In this document: positions 19,108 through 28,095 of the stretch, in pieces
Layout: each line of letters starts with the position of its first letter
How positions within the stretch are numbered: the stretch's first letter is position 1
Source: a virus
IMG/VR virus record: IMGVR_UViG_3300042691_028354
Location: 22,493 to 86,492 of that record
DNA: 64,000 nt
Strand: one strand, 5' to 3'
Made by a program: the position numbers and the translations under genes
The notes under the pieces: generated by a model
The model's input: the letters and a program-made list of their open reading frames with translations, nothing else
The model's database searches: none
What the model was told of the DNA's origin: nothing

Positions 19108-19626
19108 GTGATAACCGTCATTGGACTGGACCTTTCGCTCACTTCAACCGGCATCTGCGTTGATGGCGTTGCCGAGTCGCTCAGCAGTCAACTCAAGGGC
19201 GTAGAGCGATTGGCTGATCTTGCCGAGCAGGTCTGTGAACGCGTGAGTTCAACGCCCCATGCCGTCGTGTGCGTGGAGGGATACTCGTTCGGATCTCGCA
19301 ACTCTCAGGCTCATGCCATTGGTGAGCTCGGGGGAGTGGTGAGGTACCGACTGTGGCAACTGGGCATACCTGTCGTGGACATCCCCCCGACGTGTCGGGC
19401 GAAGTTCGCTACCGGTCGAGGCAACGCCGGCAAGGACGAGGTGGTCTCGGCCATCTCGGCCCGCACCGGCATTGTCTGGGCAGGTAAAGGCGCCAATGAC
19501 AGATGTGATGCGTGGATCCTTGAAGAGATGGGTCGCACCCATTTCAACTCCCAGCGCTACGACTGGCCTCAGGTGAATCTTTCCGCCATGGACAAGGTGG
19601 ATTGGTCGCCCTTTACATCACAATAG
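19108..19626 (+). CDS. RuvC-like Holliday junction resolvase
   Basis: A 172-aa protein with RNase H fold signatures: strand VIGLDLSLTSTG with the first catalytic Asp at residue 8, VVCVEGYSFG with Glu, and DRCDAW with the late Asp. Length is typical of RuvC. It probably resolves branched DNA before packaging. GTG start. Confidence 0.85.
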   Translation: MITVIGLDLSLTSTGICVDGVAESLSSQLKGVERLADLAEQVCERVSSTPHAVVCVEGYSFGSRNSQAHAIGELGGVVRYRLWQLGIPVVDIPPTCRAKFATGRGNAGKDEVVSAISARTGIVWAGKGANDRCDAWILEEMGRTHFNSQRYDWPQVNLSAMDKVDWSPFTSQ

Positions 19627-19634
19627 CGACGGTC

Positions 19635-19640
19635 TACAGT
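19635..19640 (+). promoter_or_regulatory. -10-like box TACAGT, possibly leaderless
   Basis: TACAGT ends 7 nt before ATG 19648. No ribosome-binding site lies between. Confidence 0.35.
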
Positions 19641-19647
19641 CCGTCAC

Positions 19648-20010
19648 ATGGCAATGACCAACGGAGTTCAACGGTCACGTCCGATCTCGCAGGTAGATGT
19701 CGAAGAAGAAATCATTCGACTGCTGAATCTTCTTGAGGCGGAGACCGAAGCGTTTGAGGCCCTGGCCGAAGACGGTGCAAAGAAGGAAGCGAAGTACAAG
19801 GCGGAATGGGCAAAGGCCTACCTCTCGGCCACCGGCTCCATCAAAGAGCGCGAAGCGTGGTCCGACTACCAAATGGAAGACAAGGCGCTTGACTTCAAGA
19901 TCGCCGAAGGACTCGTGAAGGCAAAGCGGGAGAAGTTGACTTCGTTGAGGACCTCCATAGATGCCCTGCGCACGTTGAACGCCAACGTCCGTAGTCAGGT
20001 GATGCCGTGA
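19648..20010 (+). CDS. Hypothetical coiled-coil protein
   Basis: A 120-aa, highly charged protein, helical almost throughout, with heptad-like Leu/Ala spacing. It overlaps the ParB-like gene by GTGA. No family recognised; probably a partner of the downstream gene or a recombination accessory. Confidence 0.7.
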   Translation: MAMTNGVQRSRPISQVDVEEEIIRLLNLLEAETEAFEALAEDGAKKEAKYKAEWAKAYLSATGSIKEREAWSDYQMEDKALDFKIAEGLVKAKREKLTSLRTSIDALRTLNANVRSQVMP

Positions 20011-20801
20011 ATGAGCGGGTTCACCCGAAGCTTGATCCGTTGATTGTCCCGGTCTCGTCGTTGCGCTATCTCGAGCCGAACCCGCGCAAGGGCAATGTGC
20101 TCGCGATCAAGGCCTCTCTTGAGCAGTTCGGTCAGCTCAAGCCGATCGTTACCAGGCTCAATGAAGACGGCACCGCCACGGTCCTAACCGGAAATCACAC
20201 CCTGAAGGCAGCGGTTCTACTGGGGTGGGAGTACATCGCCGCAGTGGTTGACGAAAGCATGGATGACGCCCACGCGTCGGCTTTCTCATTGGTAGACAAC
20301 CGAGTGAACGAGCTCGGCAGTGTCGACTCTGAGATCCTGTACGACGCGCTCATTGACGTGGTCGAAGTGATGCCTGAGATGTTTGACGCCGTGGGCTGGG
20401 ACGACTTTGAGATCGCCTCCATTGCAGTGGGCGTTGAGAACGACGATGGCACTGTAGCCACTGGGCAGGCCGGCGGATACGTTGCCCCCGAGTTTGTTGG
20501 CCGCACCGGAGAGCCAACGGTCAAGCCAACCTTGGATTCCACCGACCCCGAAGGGCCTCGACTTGTCGCCCCATCCGGGACCGATGAACGCGCCGCCATC
20601 GTCGCCGGTGTGGGTGGAGCGATCTCTCAAAACCCGAACGCCAAGAAGGCCGCCGTCCAGTACACGCTTGTGTTTGATGACGCTGACCAAATGGGGCGCT
20701 GGTGGGAGTTTGTCCGCTTCCTTCGATCTTCCGAGGTCTATGTCGGCGAGACCATCTCCGAGCGACTCATGGACTTCATTGAAGCCCACAGCGACTTCTA
20801 G
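20007..20801 (+). CDS. ParB-like nuclease-domain protein (IbrB-like)
   Basis: A 264-aa protein. Residues 10-110 match the ParB/Srx N-terminal domain: VPVSSLRYLEPNPRKG, then IKASLEQFGQLKPIVTR, and the key GNHTLKAA motif. The C-terminal half has an extra domain with WWEFVRFLRS. No helix-turn-helix region as in chromosomal ParB. It sits two small genes before a PP-loop protein, resembling IbrB-IbrA pairs. Molecular role unknown. Confidence 0.8.
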   Translation: MNERVHPKLDPLIVPVSSLRYLEPNPRKGNVLAIKASLEQFGQLKPIVTRLNEDGTATVLTGNHTLKAAVLLGWEYIAAVVDESMDDAHASAFSLVDNRVNELGSVDSEILYDALIDVVEVMPEMFDAVGWDDFEIASIAVGVENDDGTVATGQAGGYVAPEFVGRTGEPTVKPTLDSTDPEGPRLVAPSGTDERAAIVAGVGGAISQNPNAKKAAVQYTLVFDDADQMGRWWEFVRFLRSSEVYVGETISERLMDFIEAHSDF

Positions 20802-20809
20802 GAGTCATC

Positions 20810-20959
20810 GTGGAAGCCGATGTCGAACTGAAACGCACGCAAGACAATCGTGCGTGGTTCCTCAAAGTTGGCGATGAGGTCATCTTCTTGGAGTCCACGT
20901 CCGTGGGCGTTCGCTGCCCAGAGTGCGGCTATGTCGGTTGCCGTTGCGAGGACTGGTAG
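20810..20959 (+). CDS. Small zinc-ribbon-like protein, 49 aa
   Basis: A GTG start preceded by TAGGAG overlapping the previous stop. The C-terminus has RCPECGYVGCRC, four Cys in a compact arrangement that fits one zinc site. Its placement inside the ParB/PP-loop cluster suggests an accessory role. Confidence 0.6.
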   Translation: MEADVELKRTQDNRAWFLKVGDEVIFLESTSVGVRCPECGYVGCRCEDW

Positions 20960-20964
20960 CAATC

Positions 20965-20977
20965 GGTCATACTGAGT
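20965..20977 (+). promoter_or_regulatory. Candidate promoter element GGTCATACTGAGT
   Basis: Identical over 13 nt to 1881-1893 on the minus strand. TTGCGA lies 18 nt before CATACT and could be a -35. It is 27 nt from ATG 21005. Confidence 0.45.
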
Positions 20978-21004
20978 TCTCTATCTAGTCCTAGTGAGTC
21001 AAGC

Positions 21005-21346
21005 ATGAGTAAATCTGAAAAGTACGTCGCAGTTCTAATCTCACAACGCACAGCGGATGAGTTGACCAAGTACGTCGACTGTTACGCCCCTTTACTGAAT
21101 GAGGTGGCCCTCGCCTGCACCCAGCCCTTCAAGGAGTCGGCTGAGGTCGACGAGATCAAGCGCCTGCGGGGAATCATTGATGAGCTCATCCCGTACCTGA
21201 TCATTGACGTGCGCTCCGGCATCACCTTGGGGGAGCCGCCCCTGGGACACGATGACGACTGCTCCGACTGCGACTGGTACCGAGAGTCACTGGCGTGGAA
21301 GCAGCGCCTCAAGTCGGGCGAACTGGGATCGGTGTACAGGCTGTGA
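21005..21346 (+). CDS. Hypothetical protein with Cys-Asp cluster
   Basis: A 113-aa protein, helical, with a DDDCSDCDW segment that could bind metal. It overlaps the PP-loop gene by GTGA, so translation is coupled. No recognised family. Confidence 0.65.
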   Translation: MSKSEKYVAVLISQRTADELTKYVDCYAPLLNEVALACTQPFKESAEVDEIKRLRGIIDELIPYLIIDVRSGITLGEPPLGHDDDCSDCDWYRESLAWKQRLKSGELGSVYRL

Positions 21347-22506
21347 CCCGCCAGCGCATGTTCTTGGACATGTCATGCGTCGATGCAGCCCGAGAGCGCA
21401 TGCGCCACATCTACGACACCTTTGACACAGTGTGCGTGCAGTTCTCAGGCGGCAAAGACTCAACCGCCGTATTGCTGCTCGCCAAGGAGATCCACGACGA
21501 GCGCAACCTCGGCCCAGTCAAGGTCATCTTCCGAGACGAAGAGATGCTCAGTCCCATGGTCGAGGAATACCTGCTGTTCGTGCGCGAACTGCCGTGGGTT
21601 GACATGGAGTGGTTCTGCCTTCCCGTCGGACAGGAAGTCTGGGTGCTGGGTCGGCGCGAATACGTGCTGCTGTGGTCACCCGAGCGGGCCGCCGAGGGCC
21701 GACTTGTCCGAGAGATGCCGTCATGGGCAATCGGCGCCGAAGACTTCGGTCTTGACCCGGCAGAGCCGATCCCCGAGTCCATCGACTACTACACGATGGT
21801 CGGAAAGAAAGGCATGACGGCCTTCGTCACCGGCGTGCGGGCAAACGAGTCAATGATTCGTTACCGCTCCTGTGTGCAGAAGCTCCACGAGAACTACATC
21901 GTTCAGCCCTACCGGCTCAAGAAGTCCATTCCATTGCGGTTCGCCAAGCCGATCTACGACTGGACCACCAACGACGTGTTGCGCTTCGTGACCGTCGAAC
22001 ACGACTTCCCCGTCTGCGAGTACTACACCGTTGCTGCGATCAGTGGCTCCAATGCCCGAGTGGGTGTGCCGTTGCATTCAGTCGCGGCCCGACGCATCGG
22101 CGACGTTGTGGCAACCGAACCGGAGTTCTACGACCGCCTCTACGACTGCTTCCCACACATCGACGCCCAGCGCCGACTGTGGTCTCAAGTCAACGTGGAC
22201 GCGTTGGTCGACTCCTACGCACTTGACGAATGGGACGGCGTTCGTCGCTGTATTGAGGACAACGTGTTGACCCCAGGATTGACCCAGGACGCAATGGCCT
22301 ATGCCGCCGCCTTCCGAAAGAAGTGGGCCAACGATCCTTGGTCCTACCCCCTTGAGTGGCTGGTGCGAAACCTACTCCTGAATGACTTCTCAGTCACTTC
22401 AGTTACTCCCGTCGGCCCCAAGACGCGCGCCCACGCTCGCCGCATGGCCGCCGCCCAACAGATGGCTGACGCCAACACCCTCGACGCTTTGGACGACAAC
22501 CGATGA
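21343..22506 (+). CDS. PAPS-reductase-family PP-loop protein (IbrA-like)
   Basis: A 387-aa protein. SGGKDS at residues 35-40 is the pyrophosphate-binding PP-loop of ATP sulfurylase/PAPS-reductase-type enzymes. Later motifs are FRDEEMLSP, FVTGVRANES followed by YRSC, and a long C-terminal region with WTTNDVLRF, as in IbrA-like proteins. GTG start overlaps the previous TGA. ParB-like genes lie on both sides, and the downstream one overlaps its end by 4 nt. Ligand unknown. Confidence 0.83.
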   Translation: MTRQRMFLDMSCVDAARERMRHIYDTFDTVCVQFSGGKDSTAVLLLAKEIHDERNLGPVKVIFRDEEMLSPMVEEYLLFVRELPWVDMEWFCLPVGQEVWVLGRREYVLLWSPERAAEGRLVREMPSWAIGAEDFGLDPAEPIPESIDYYTMVGKKGMTAFVTGVRANESMIRYRSCVQKLHENYIVQPYRLKKSIPLRFAKPIYDWTTNDVLRFVTVEHDFPVCEYYTVAAISGSNARVGVPLHSVAARRIGDVVATEPEFYDRLYDCFPHIDAQRRLWSQVNVDALVDSYALDEWDGVRRCIEDNVLTPGLTQDAMAYAAAFRKKWANDPWSYPLEWLVRNLLLNDFSVTSVTPVGPKTRAHARRMAAAQQMADANTLDALDDNR

Positions 22507-23051
22507 ACCCAATCGACACCCTCACCTACGTATCAACAGATGAACTCACACCGGCTCCATGGCGAGTGACATACACACTGAAGCCAGACATGATCACCAT
22601 TGCCGAAAGCCTGCTTGCCAACGGGTGGATCCAGCCGATCGTCGCTCGTCACGACGGAACCATCATTGATGGTCATGCTCGAGTCTTCATAGCCTCAACC
22701 GACCCACGCCTAGACGGGTCAGTCGTCCCCGTGGTGCGCCTGAACGTGGACGATCCAACTGCGGTGGCTACACACATCCAACTCAATCGGGGCCGAGGCG
22801 GTGTGCAGGCAAAGCAACTGAGCCGAGCCATCAAACGACTCATCGCAGCCGGGTGGGACGACGAACGCATCTGCGCGTCACTACACATGGACTTTGAGGA
22901 GTTCGACCTGCTTGCCGACGGATCACTGATCAAGTCCAAGAAACTGGCAGAGCACAAGTGGTCACCCGCGTGGATTCCTGTCGAAGCACCGCCAGCCGGC
23001 AGCATTCAGGAGACCGTTCACATTGAGAGGCCACCCAACGGCGACCGCTGA
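22503..23051 (+). CDS. Second ParB-like protein
   Basis: A 182-aa protein, ParB/Srx-type: VSTDELTPAPWR, IAESLLANGWIQPIVARHDG and the core IIDGHARVFIA, in which GHAR replaces the usual GERR. The C-terminal part is helical and may bind DNA. ATGA overlap with the PP-loop gene argues for one complex or pathway. Confidence 0.78.
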   Translation: MNPIDTLTYVSTDELTPAPWRVTYTLKPDMITIAESLLANGWIQPIVARHDGTIIDGHARVFIASTDPRLDGSVVPVVRLNVDDPTAVATHIQLNRGRGGVQAKQLSRAIKRLIAAGWDDERICASLHMDFEEFDLLADGSLIKSKKLAEHKWSPAWIPVEAPPAGSIQETVHIERPPNGDR

Positions 23052-23120
23052 GCATCTGCTGACTCAGTAGCACGAAGTGGTACCTTCGGGGTGTAGTTCG
23101 TCATGAACGAGGTCCTTTGA

Positions 23121-23354
23121 ATGGCTATCCAGCGCCGCCGCCGAGATGTAGAACTCAGCCGTCGCGACCGACGTCGTCGTCGGCCTCGTCGCACTTCGGT
23201 GACCCCGAACGCAGAAGTTACTCCTGACATCACCCCAAACCGACCTGGCTCCACGCCGGCCACCCCAGAGCGTCGTCGCGGTTTCGCTCGACGCCTTGCC
23301 GATGCGCTTCGCCGAACCGGTCGACGCATCGCCGGCACCAGCAACGACGGCTAG
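23121..23354 (+). CDS. Arg-rich small basic protein
   Basis: A 77-aa protein with about 30% Arg in two clusters (residues 5-25 and 50-70) around a Pro/Thr linker. GAGGTCC lies before the ATG. It could bind DNA or RNA like a protamine, or be a head-completion peptide. Placed between the ParB-like gene and the connector. Function unknown. Confidence 0.55.
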   Translation: MAIQRRRRDVELSRRDRRRRRPRRTSVTPNAEVTPDITPNRPGSTPATPERRRGFARRLADALRRTGRRIAGTSNDG

Positions 23355-23367
23355 GGCGGTCTAGCTC

Positions 23368-23997
23368 ATGCTCGTTGACGCTGACGACCTGGCCACCTAC
23401 ATGGACCTTGGCCGGTTTACGAACCGCCAAGAGGCCAACGCCGACCTGATCCTTGAGGGCGTTCAGGCAGAAATCGCCTCATACCTGCGCCGACCGGTTG
23501 AACCGGAGGAGTTTCTGGAGGTCTACACGATCCCCGAGGACTACCTCTACATCTCCCCAAGCGCGTACTTCTACGATCGAACCCTTGACGTCACAGCCGA
23601 CTCCATCGAGCGCATCGTGGAACCGCCTTACACGTTGCACCTACGCCAAAGCCCAGTGTCCGAGGTAGAGCAGGTCAGAGTCAAGGGTCGCGCTGCTGCC
23701 ACATGGACGACACTGACCGCCGGCACGCAGTACGTGGCTAGCCGGTGGGGAATCGACATGTTTGCTGTTCAGGCTTTCGATCAGGTCGAGGTCACCTACA
23801 CCGCCGGGCTTGAGGAACAGGCTCAGAAGTACATCCGTCTCCTGATCTTGCGCGTAGCAAGCCGAGAGATGCAGAACCTCACCGATGATGTGGTCGGCCT
23901 CAAGGATCTGAACACGCGAGAGGTCGCCGTCCAGGACGTCGGACTCACCGAACGCGACTTCATGGTGTTGAAGCGGTGGCGTAGGCGGCAGATCTAG
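23368..23997 (+). CDS. Head-tail connector (adaptor) protein
   Basis: A 209-aa protein. The N-terminal helices carry DDLATYMDLG and ADLILEGVQAEIASYLRRPV, typical of gp6/gp15-like adaptors that dock on the portal. A beta insertion follows, then a C-terminal ALLxRVASRE-type helix. First of the tail-building genes, which supports the call. Confidence 0.75.
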   Translation: MLVDADDLATYMDLGRFTNRQEANADLILEGVQAEIASYLRRPVEPEEFLEVYTIPEDYLYISPSAYFYDRTLDVTADSIERIVEPPYTLHLRQSPVSEVEQVRVKGRAAATWTTLTAGTQYVASRWGIDMFAVQAFDQVEVTYTAGLEEQAQKYIRLLILRVASREMQNLTDDVVGLKDLNTREVAVQDVGLTERDFMVLKRWRRRQI

Positions 23998-23999
23998 CC

Positions 24000-24473
24000 A
24001 TGACCTCCGTAGAGATTGACGTCGACATCTCCGAGGCCTTTTGGCACATTCGCGGCATCAAGGAGAAAATGGGCCACTACAAGCCCGTCTTTGAGATCGC
24101 ACGCGAGTTCCTTGAAACAGCAAACGCCTCCAACTTCGCCAATCACGGCGTGTCGTCGGGCAAACCTTGGGCTCCTTACGGCACATGGTCGGCTCGCGCT
24201 GGGCAGCCGGTGACGATGGTGAGCAGGCGTGGCGGCAATCTGCTTGAGTCGCTGACCAACCTGCGCGGCATGCCCAACGAGATCAACGACTCCACGGCAA
24301 CTTTCGGAACCAACATTCGCTACGCACAGTTCCACCAGTACGGAACTTCCAACATGCCGGCCCGTGAGATCGTGTTCGAGCCGGTTGGGTTCAAGAAGGC
24401 GCTCTCAGCAGTGACCGACACCTACCTCACCGGGCTGAACCCAAGCCTTGATGACCTGAAGGCGTCGTTCTGA
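24000..24473 (+). CDS. Phage virion morphogenesis (tail completion) protein
   Basis: A 157-aa protein of the Mu gpG / P2 gpS type: SGKPWAPYGTWS, GGNLLESL, and the diagnostic YAQFHQYGT with MPAREIVFEP. Acts at the head-tail junction. Its stop overlaps the next start. Confidence 0.82.
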   Translation: MTSVEIDVDISEAFWHIRGIKEKMGHYKPVFEIAREFLETANASNFANHGVSSGKPWAPYGTWSARAGQPVTMVSRRGGNLLESLTNLRGMPNEINDSTATFGTNIRYAQFHQYGTSNMPAREIVFEPVGFKKALSAVTDTYLTGLNPSLDDLKASF

Positions 24474-25081
24474 TGCAGCAGGGACCGTGGCTTGCCAAGA
24501 AGTACGTCACTGACTACCTCGCGTCTGATCTTCCGACGCGCCTGATTCAGCATCGCAACGAGTGGCAACTTGACTCCGAGCGGCTTCCCGACCCTGAGCT
24601 CTATGTCGCTTACGAGCCGGCCGGCCTCGAGGTTTGGCCGACGATCATCACGATCCAAATGGCAACATCGCAAATCGTTCGCACCGACTACGCCAACTGG
24701 ACCACCGATCCGAACTATCGAGTCACCTACAACCTGCGCACCTACGTGTGGGTTCGGGGTGAAGGGCCAGAACAGACCACCGAGACCCGTGATCGACTTA
24801 CGGCGGTGGTCCGAGCAAGCTTGCTTGATCATCCCGCCATGGCCGCCAACGACCCCGGCTTCTTTCCAACGGCAACATCCGAAGTGAGACTTGATGAAAC
24901 GACGTTGCGTGAAGAGTATTCGGACCTCTCGTATGCGAAGGGCGATCGCGTGATCGCTGGAGCGTTCCTTGGCTACGAGTTCAGCCTCAATGAGCAGATT
25001 ACGCGTCAGAAACTTGGCGATGTATCGGTTATTGGCATTGACATCCAGCAGGTTCCGTTGGGAGAGGACTTTACGTCGTAA
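24473..25081 (+). CDS. Probable tail terminator / minor tail protein
   Basis: A 202-aa protein with a strand-rich middle (VTYNLRTYVWVRG) and the TTETRDRLTAVVR helix common to terminators. Position between completion protein and sheath supports the role. Family not certain. Confidence 0.65.
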   Translation: MQQGPWLAKKYVTDYLASDLPTRLIQHRNEWQLDSERLPDPELYVAYEPAGLEVWPTIITIQMATSQIVRTDYANWTTDPNYRVTYNLRTYVWVRGEGPEQTTETRDRLTAVVRASLLDHPAMAANDPGFFPTATSEVRLDETTLREEYSDLSYAKGDRVIAGAFLGYEFSLNEQITRQKLGDVSVIGIDIQQVPLGEDFTS

Positions 25082-25091
25082 AGTGGTGTAC

Positions 25092-25418
25092 ATGGCCAAT
25101 GTCGCGCGTGTGTGGAATCCGTTGAGCCGACCCGTTCAGGTTTCGGTAAATGGTGTGATGGTTGCCGGACTCACTGAGTCCGATGTTGATCTTGACGATG
25201 TTGTTGCGGCTGCTGCGCTTACCGCAGGTGACATCGTTCTACTTGCGCCCACTAAGACTGTTTCGGTGGCAGAATCAGTGGAGCCACAACAGACTGAAGA
25301 AGTAGCGGTTCCCGCTGACTCTGATGAACCTGAAGAGGCACCCACCGAAGAGGAAGAGGCACCCGAGCCCGCTCCTCGCCCCCGTAAGAAGCCCGCTACC
25401 CAGGCGAAGGAGTCCTGA
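25092..25418 (+). CDS. Small protein upstream of sheath, acidic Pro-rich tail
   Basis: A 108-aa protein. Residues 1-55 look folded; the rest is Glu/Pro/Ala-rich and ends in basic residues, so probably disordered. ATG 25092 chosen because earlier in-frame codons lie within the previous gene. TGATG overlap with the sheath gene. Function unknown. Confidence 0.65.
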   Translation: MANVARVWNPLSRPVQVSVNGVMVAGLTESDVDLDDVVAAAALTAGDIVLLAPTKTVSVAESVEPQQTEEVAVPADSDEPEEAPTEEEEAPEPAPRPRKKPATQAKES

Positions 25419-26938
25419 TGCCAGGCGTAAATGTCACCACCGGCGTGCGAGTCGGCCCGACTGGGGTTGATGCTGCACCGGCATCGACCTTCTTCATCGT
25501 TGGTACCGCGGAACGTGGTCCCGTCGATGAGGCGATGACCGTCACCAGCATGAGCCAGTTTGAGGCCATCTATGGTGGGTTCTCCTCGAGCTTCACGCTG
25601 AACGACAATGTCCGCACCTACTTTGAGGAAGGTGGCACCCGTGCCATCGTTTCTCGAGTCGTTGGTGCTGATCCTGATGCCGCTTCGGTGGATGTCGTGG
25701 ATGCCTCTGACGGCAACGTCCTCAGCCTCACCGCCGCTTCGCCGGGCGTGTGGGCCAACTCGGCAGCTTCGCCGGCAAAGGACGGCCTCAAGGTCATCGT
25801 TACCGCCGCTGGTGGGACCGGCTTCACCTTGGTGCTCACCTACAAGGGTGAGACCATCTTCTCTGGCGGGCCGTTCCTCAACGAAACGCTTATTGACGGA
25901 TCAACCAAGTACGCCAAGCAGTTTGCGGCCGAGGCCATCAATGGTTCTGCTGCACTGACCCACTTCGTGTCGGCCGCCGTCGGGAACTCAGTTCTCAACG
26001 CTGCGGCAGACACTCTTGACTTCACTGGTGGCTCGGAAGGCGACTCCATCGTCGCTGCCGACTACGTCACCGGTCTTGACCTGTTCGACTACGACTTCGG
26101 CCCTGGTGCCGTCGCCGTTCCCGGCCAGGCCTCATCGACCATTTGGGAAGGCATTCGTGACCATGCGGTTGCGAATCGCCGCATCGCCCTGTGTGCGACG
26201 ACCTCGACCCGCACCTCATCGCAGGCCATCGGCGATGCCGACGCCTACTGGGGTACGACCGCAGCGTCTCGCAACGAGGCTTCCTACATGGCGTTCTACT
26301 GGCCATGGGTCACCGTTCCCGACGGCTTCGGTGGAACCCGTGATCAGTCCCCCGAGGCGTTCGTGGCTGCGGCCCGAGCTCGGGCACACCTTCAGGGTGG
26401 CCCGTGGCGTCCCGGTGCGGGCGAGGTCTCCGCTTCTCGCTACGTCACCGGCCTTGTCACTCCTGTGACTAAGTCGACGGGCGACACGCTTGATGCCAGC
26501 CGGGTCAACGCCCTGCGAGTCATCGGCAACACGGTTCGTGTCTACGGCGCCCGCTCGGTGTCGTCGGACGAGACCAACTGGCGCTTCATCACCTACCGAG
26601 ACACCCTCAACTTCATCACGGGTCGAGCCGAAGCGGCTCTTGAGCCACTGGTGTTCCGTCCGATTGACGGTCGAGGCAACCTCTTCGGTGAGATCGAAGC
26701 GATCCTGACCGGAATCATGGAGCCGATTCGTGCGGACGGCGGTGTGTACGAGGGCATTGACCCCGTCACCGGCAACCAGCTCGATGCCGGCTACTCGGTG
26801 AGCGCCGATTCGGCCAACAACCCGACCGCAGATCTCGCCAACGGTGTCGTCACCGCTGTCGTGGGTGCTCGCGTCTCGCCGGTTGCTGACCAAATCAACA
26901 TCACCATCACCAAGTCGGCCCTCAACGCCATCGTCTGA
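25418..26938 (+). CDS. Contractile tail sheath protein
   Basis: A 506-aa protein. N-terminal PGVNVTTGVRV with PASTFFIVGTAERGPVDE and FEAIYGGFS is typical of sheath proteins. The C-terminal sheath domain has ASRVNALRVIGNTVRVYGARSVS, WRFITYRDTLNFI and DQINITITKS near the end. Its presence identifies a contractile tail. Confidence 0.93.
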   Translation: MPGVNVTTGVRVGPTGVDAAPASTFFIVGTAERGPVDEAMTVTSMSQFEAIYGGFSSSFTLNDNVRTYFEEGGTRAIVSRVVGADPDAASVDVVDASDGNVLSLTAASPGVWANSAASPAKDGLKVIVTAAGGTGFTLVLTYKGETIFSGGPFLNETLIDGSTKYAKQFAAEAINGSAALTHFVSAAVGNSVLNAAADTLDFTGGSEGDSIVAADYVTGLDLFDYDFGPGAVAVPGQASSTIWEGIRDHAVANRRIALCATTSTRTSSQAIGDADAYWGTTAASRNEASYMAFYWPWVTVPDGFGGTRDQSPEAFVAAARARAHLQGGPWRPGAGEVSASRYVTGLVTPVTKSTGDTLDASRVNALRVIGNTVRVYGARSVSSDETNWRFITYRDTLNFITGRAEAALEPLVFRPIDGRGNLFGEIEAILTGIMEPIRADGGVYEGIDPVTGNQLDAGYSVSADSANNPTADLANGVVTAVVGARVSPVADQINITITKSALNAIV

Positions 26939-26956
26939 GACAAGGGGTAACACGAA

Positions 26957-27439
26957 ATGGCAAAGGTTTCCCAGCGGCAGATCGTAGCGGCGGTAAAGCC
27001 GTCTGCTTCGCAGCCGAACACCCGGCGCACACCGCCGGACTTCACGACTGGCGTTCGTCGCTACTTCGCTCAGGTGTCGGGCGGCGAGGTCCAGGCCTCG
27101 GTGGAGAAGGTCTACGACGGTGGTTCAACCACCCCGCAGGTCCTCCCCGCACCGATCGAGGTTGGCGACGTCACCGTCACCCGTCACTACGACCCCGATG
27201 TCGACGCACCACTGATCGCTGGGGCTCGCCCCCTCGTCGGCAAGGCGCGCTACGACGTTGCGGTGTTCACTCTTGACGCAGACAACCAGATCATCCAGGG
27301 CCGCACTCGGGTCTACCCGAGCACGCTGTTAGTGAACATCACCGAGCCAGAGGGCGATTCGTCCTCGGGTGGCCCGGCGACGTTCTCGATGACCTTCTCC
27401 TGTGAGAATGTCACCAACTCGGGCGGCTCGCTGATCTAA
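26957..27439 (+). CDS. Tail tube protein
   Basis: A 160-aa protein right after the sheath, with VEKVYDGG, VTVTRHYDPDVD and a beta-rich body as in tubes of contractile tails. It polymerises inside the sheath. A hairpin at 27471-27497 follows, which may set its high expression. Confidence 0.8.
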   Translation: MAKVSQRQIVAAVKPSASQPNTRRTPPDFTTGVRRYFAQVSGGEVQASVEKVYDGGSTTPQVLPAPIEVGDVTVTRHYDPDVDAPLIAGARPLVGKARYDVAVFTLDADNQIIQGRTRVYPSTLLVNITEPEGDSSSGGPATFSMTFSCENVTNSGGSLI

Positions 27440-27470
27440 CCCAGTCGGGTTCACAACTCAGTTTCTCGCT

Positions 27471-27497
27471 AGGGCGCTTCCTCAAAGGGGGCGCTCT
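27471..27497 (+). terminator. Strong hairpin after the tube gene
   Basis: AGGGCGCTTCC, loop TCAAA, GGGGGCGCTCT: an 11-bp stem with three G-U pairs. No U-tract follows, so it could attenuate, terminate partly or protect the 3' end of the sheath/tube message. Confidence 0.5.
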
Positions 27498-27552
27498 TGC
27501 GCGTATACTGCGTTACATTCACCCCTAGTAACTCAGTAGATTGGAAACTGAA

Positions 27553-28095
27553 ATGGATCTTGACTCGGTCTTCACCTTTGGTGACGACGGTGGCGATGAC
27601 ATCGCGATCACCAAGGACTTAGCCGATGGTGGCGACATCGTTATTGCCGGCGACGAACCCAGCCTCCTCGCTCAGCTCAAGAACGCCCTTGCCAAGGACG
27701 TTCGACGCACGGACATTCTTGTCGAGGTTCCTGAGCGCAAGAACATGATCATCCGATACTCGCCGAACATCACCCAGCACCAGATTCGTGCGTGGCGTCG
27801 CGGCTCGGGCGACAGTCGCAAAGAAGGCATGGATGCTGTGCGCTTTGCGTGCCACGTCCTGGCCAACACCTGTACCGGAATCCTTATCAATGGACAGGAA
27901 GTCACCGAGAACGGCGAACCAGTGACCTTCTCTCACGAGATTGTCATGCAGATGGTTGGCGCCACTCGAGTGTTTGATTGCGTTCGAGCCGTTTACGGTC
28001 TTGACCCTCACGTCGAAGCGGCAGCGTTGGCTGTCCTTGATGCTGCTGGATTCAATGACGACGTGGAGCAGGTGGACCCTACGAAAGTGTCGTAG
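27553..28095 (+). CDS. Tail assembly chaperone, first frame
   Basis: A 180-aa protein in the usual slot between tube and tape measure. Central pattern ITQHQIRAWRRGSG, then RFACHVLANTC and ENGEPVTFSH match chaperone G-type proteins of actinophages. The reading frame downstream (28059-28268) is reached by a -1 shift. ATG 27553 preferred over TTG 27541. Confidence 0.8.
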   Translation: MDLDSVFTFGDDGGDDIAITKDLADGGDIVIAGDEPSLLAQLKNALAKDVRRTDILVEVPERKNMIIRYSPNITQHQIRAWRRGSGDSRKEGMDAVRFACHVLANTCTGILINGQEVTENGEPVTFSHEIVMQMVGATRVFDCVRAVYGLDPHVEAAALAVLDAAGFNDDVEQVDPTKVS

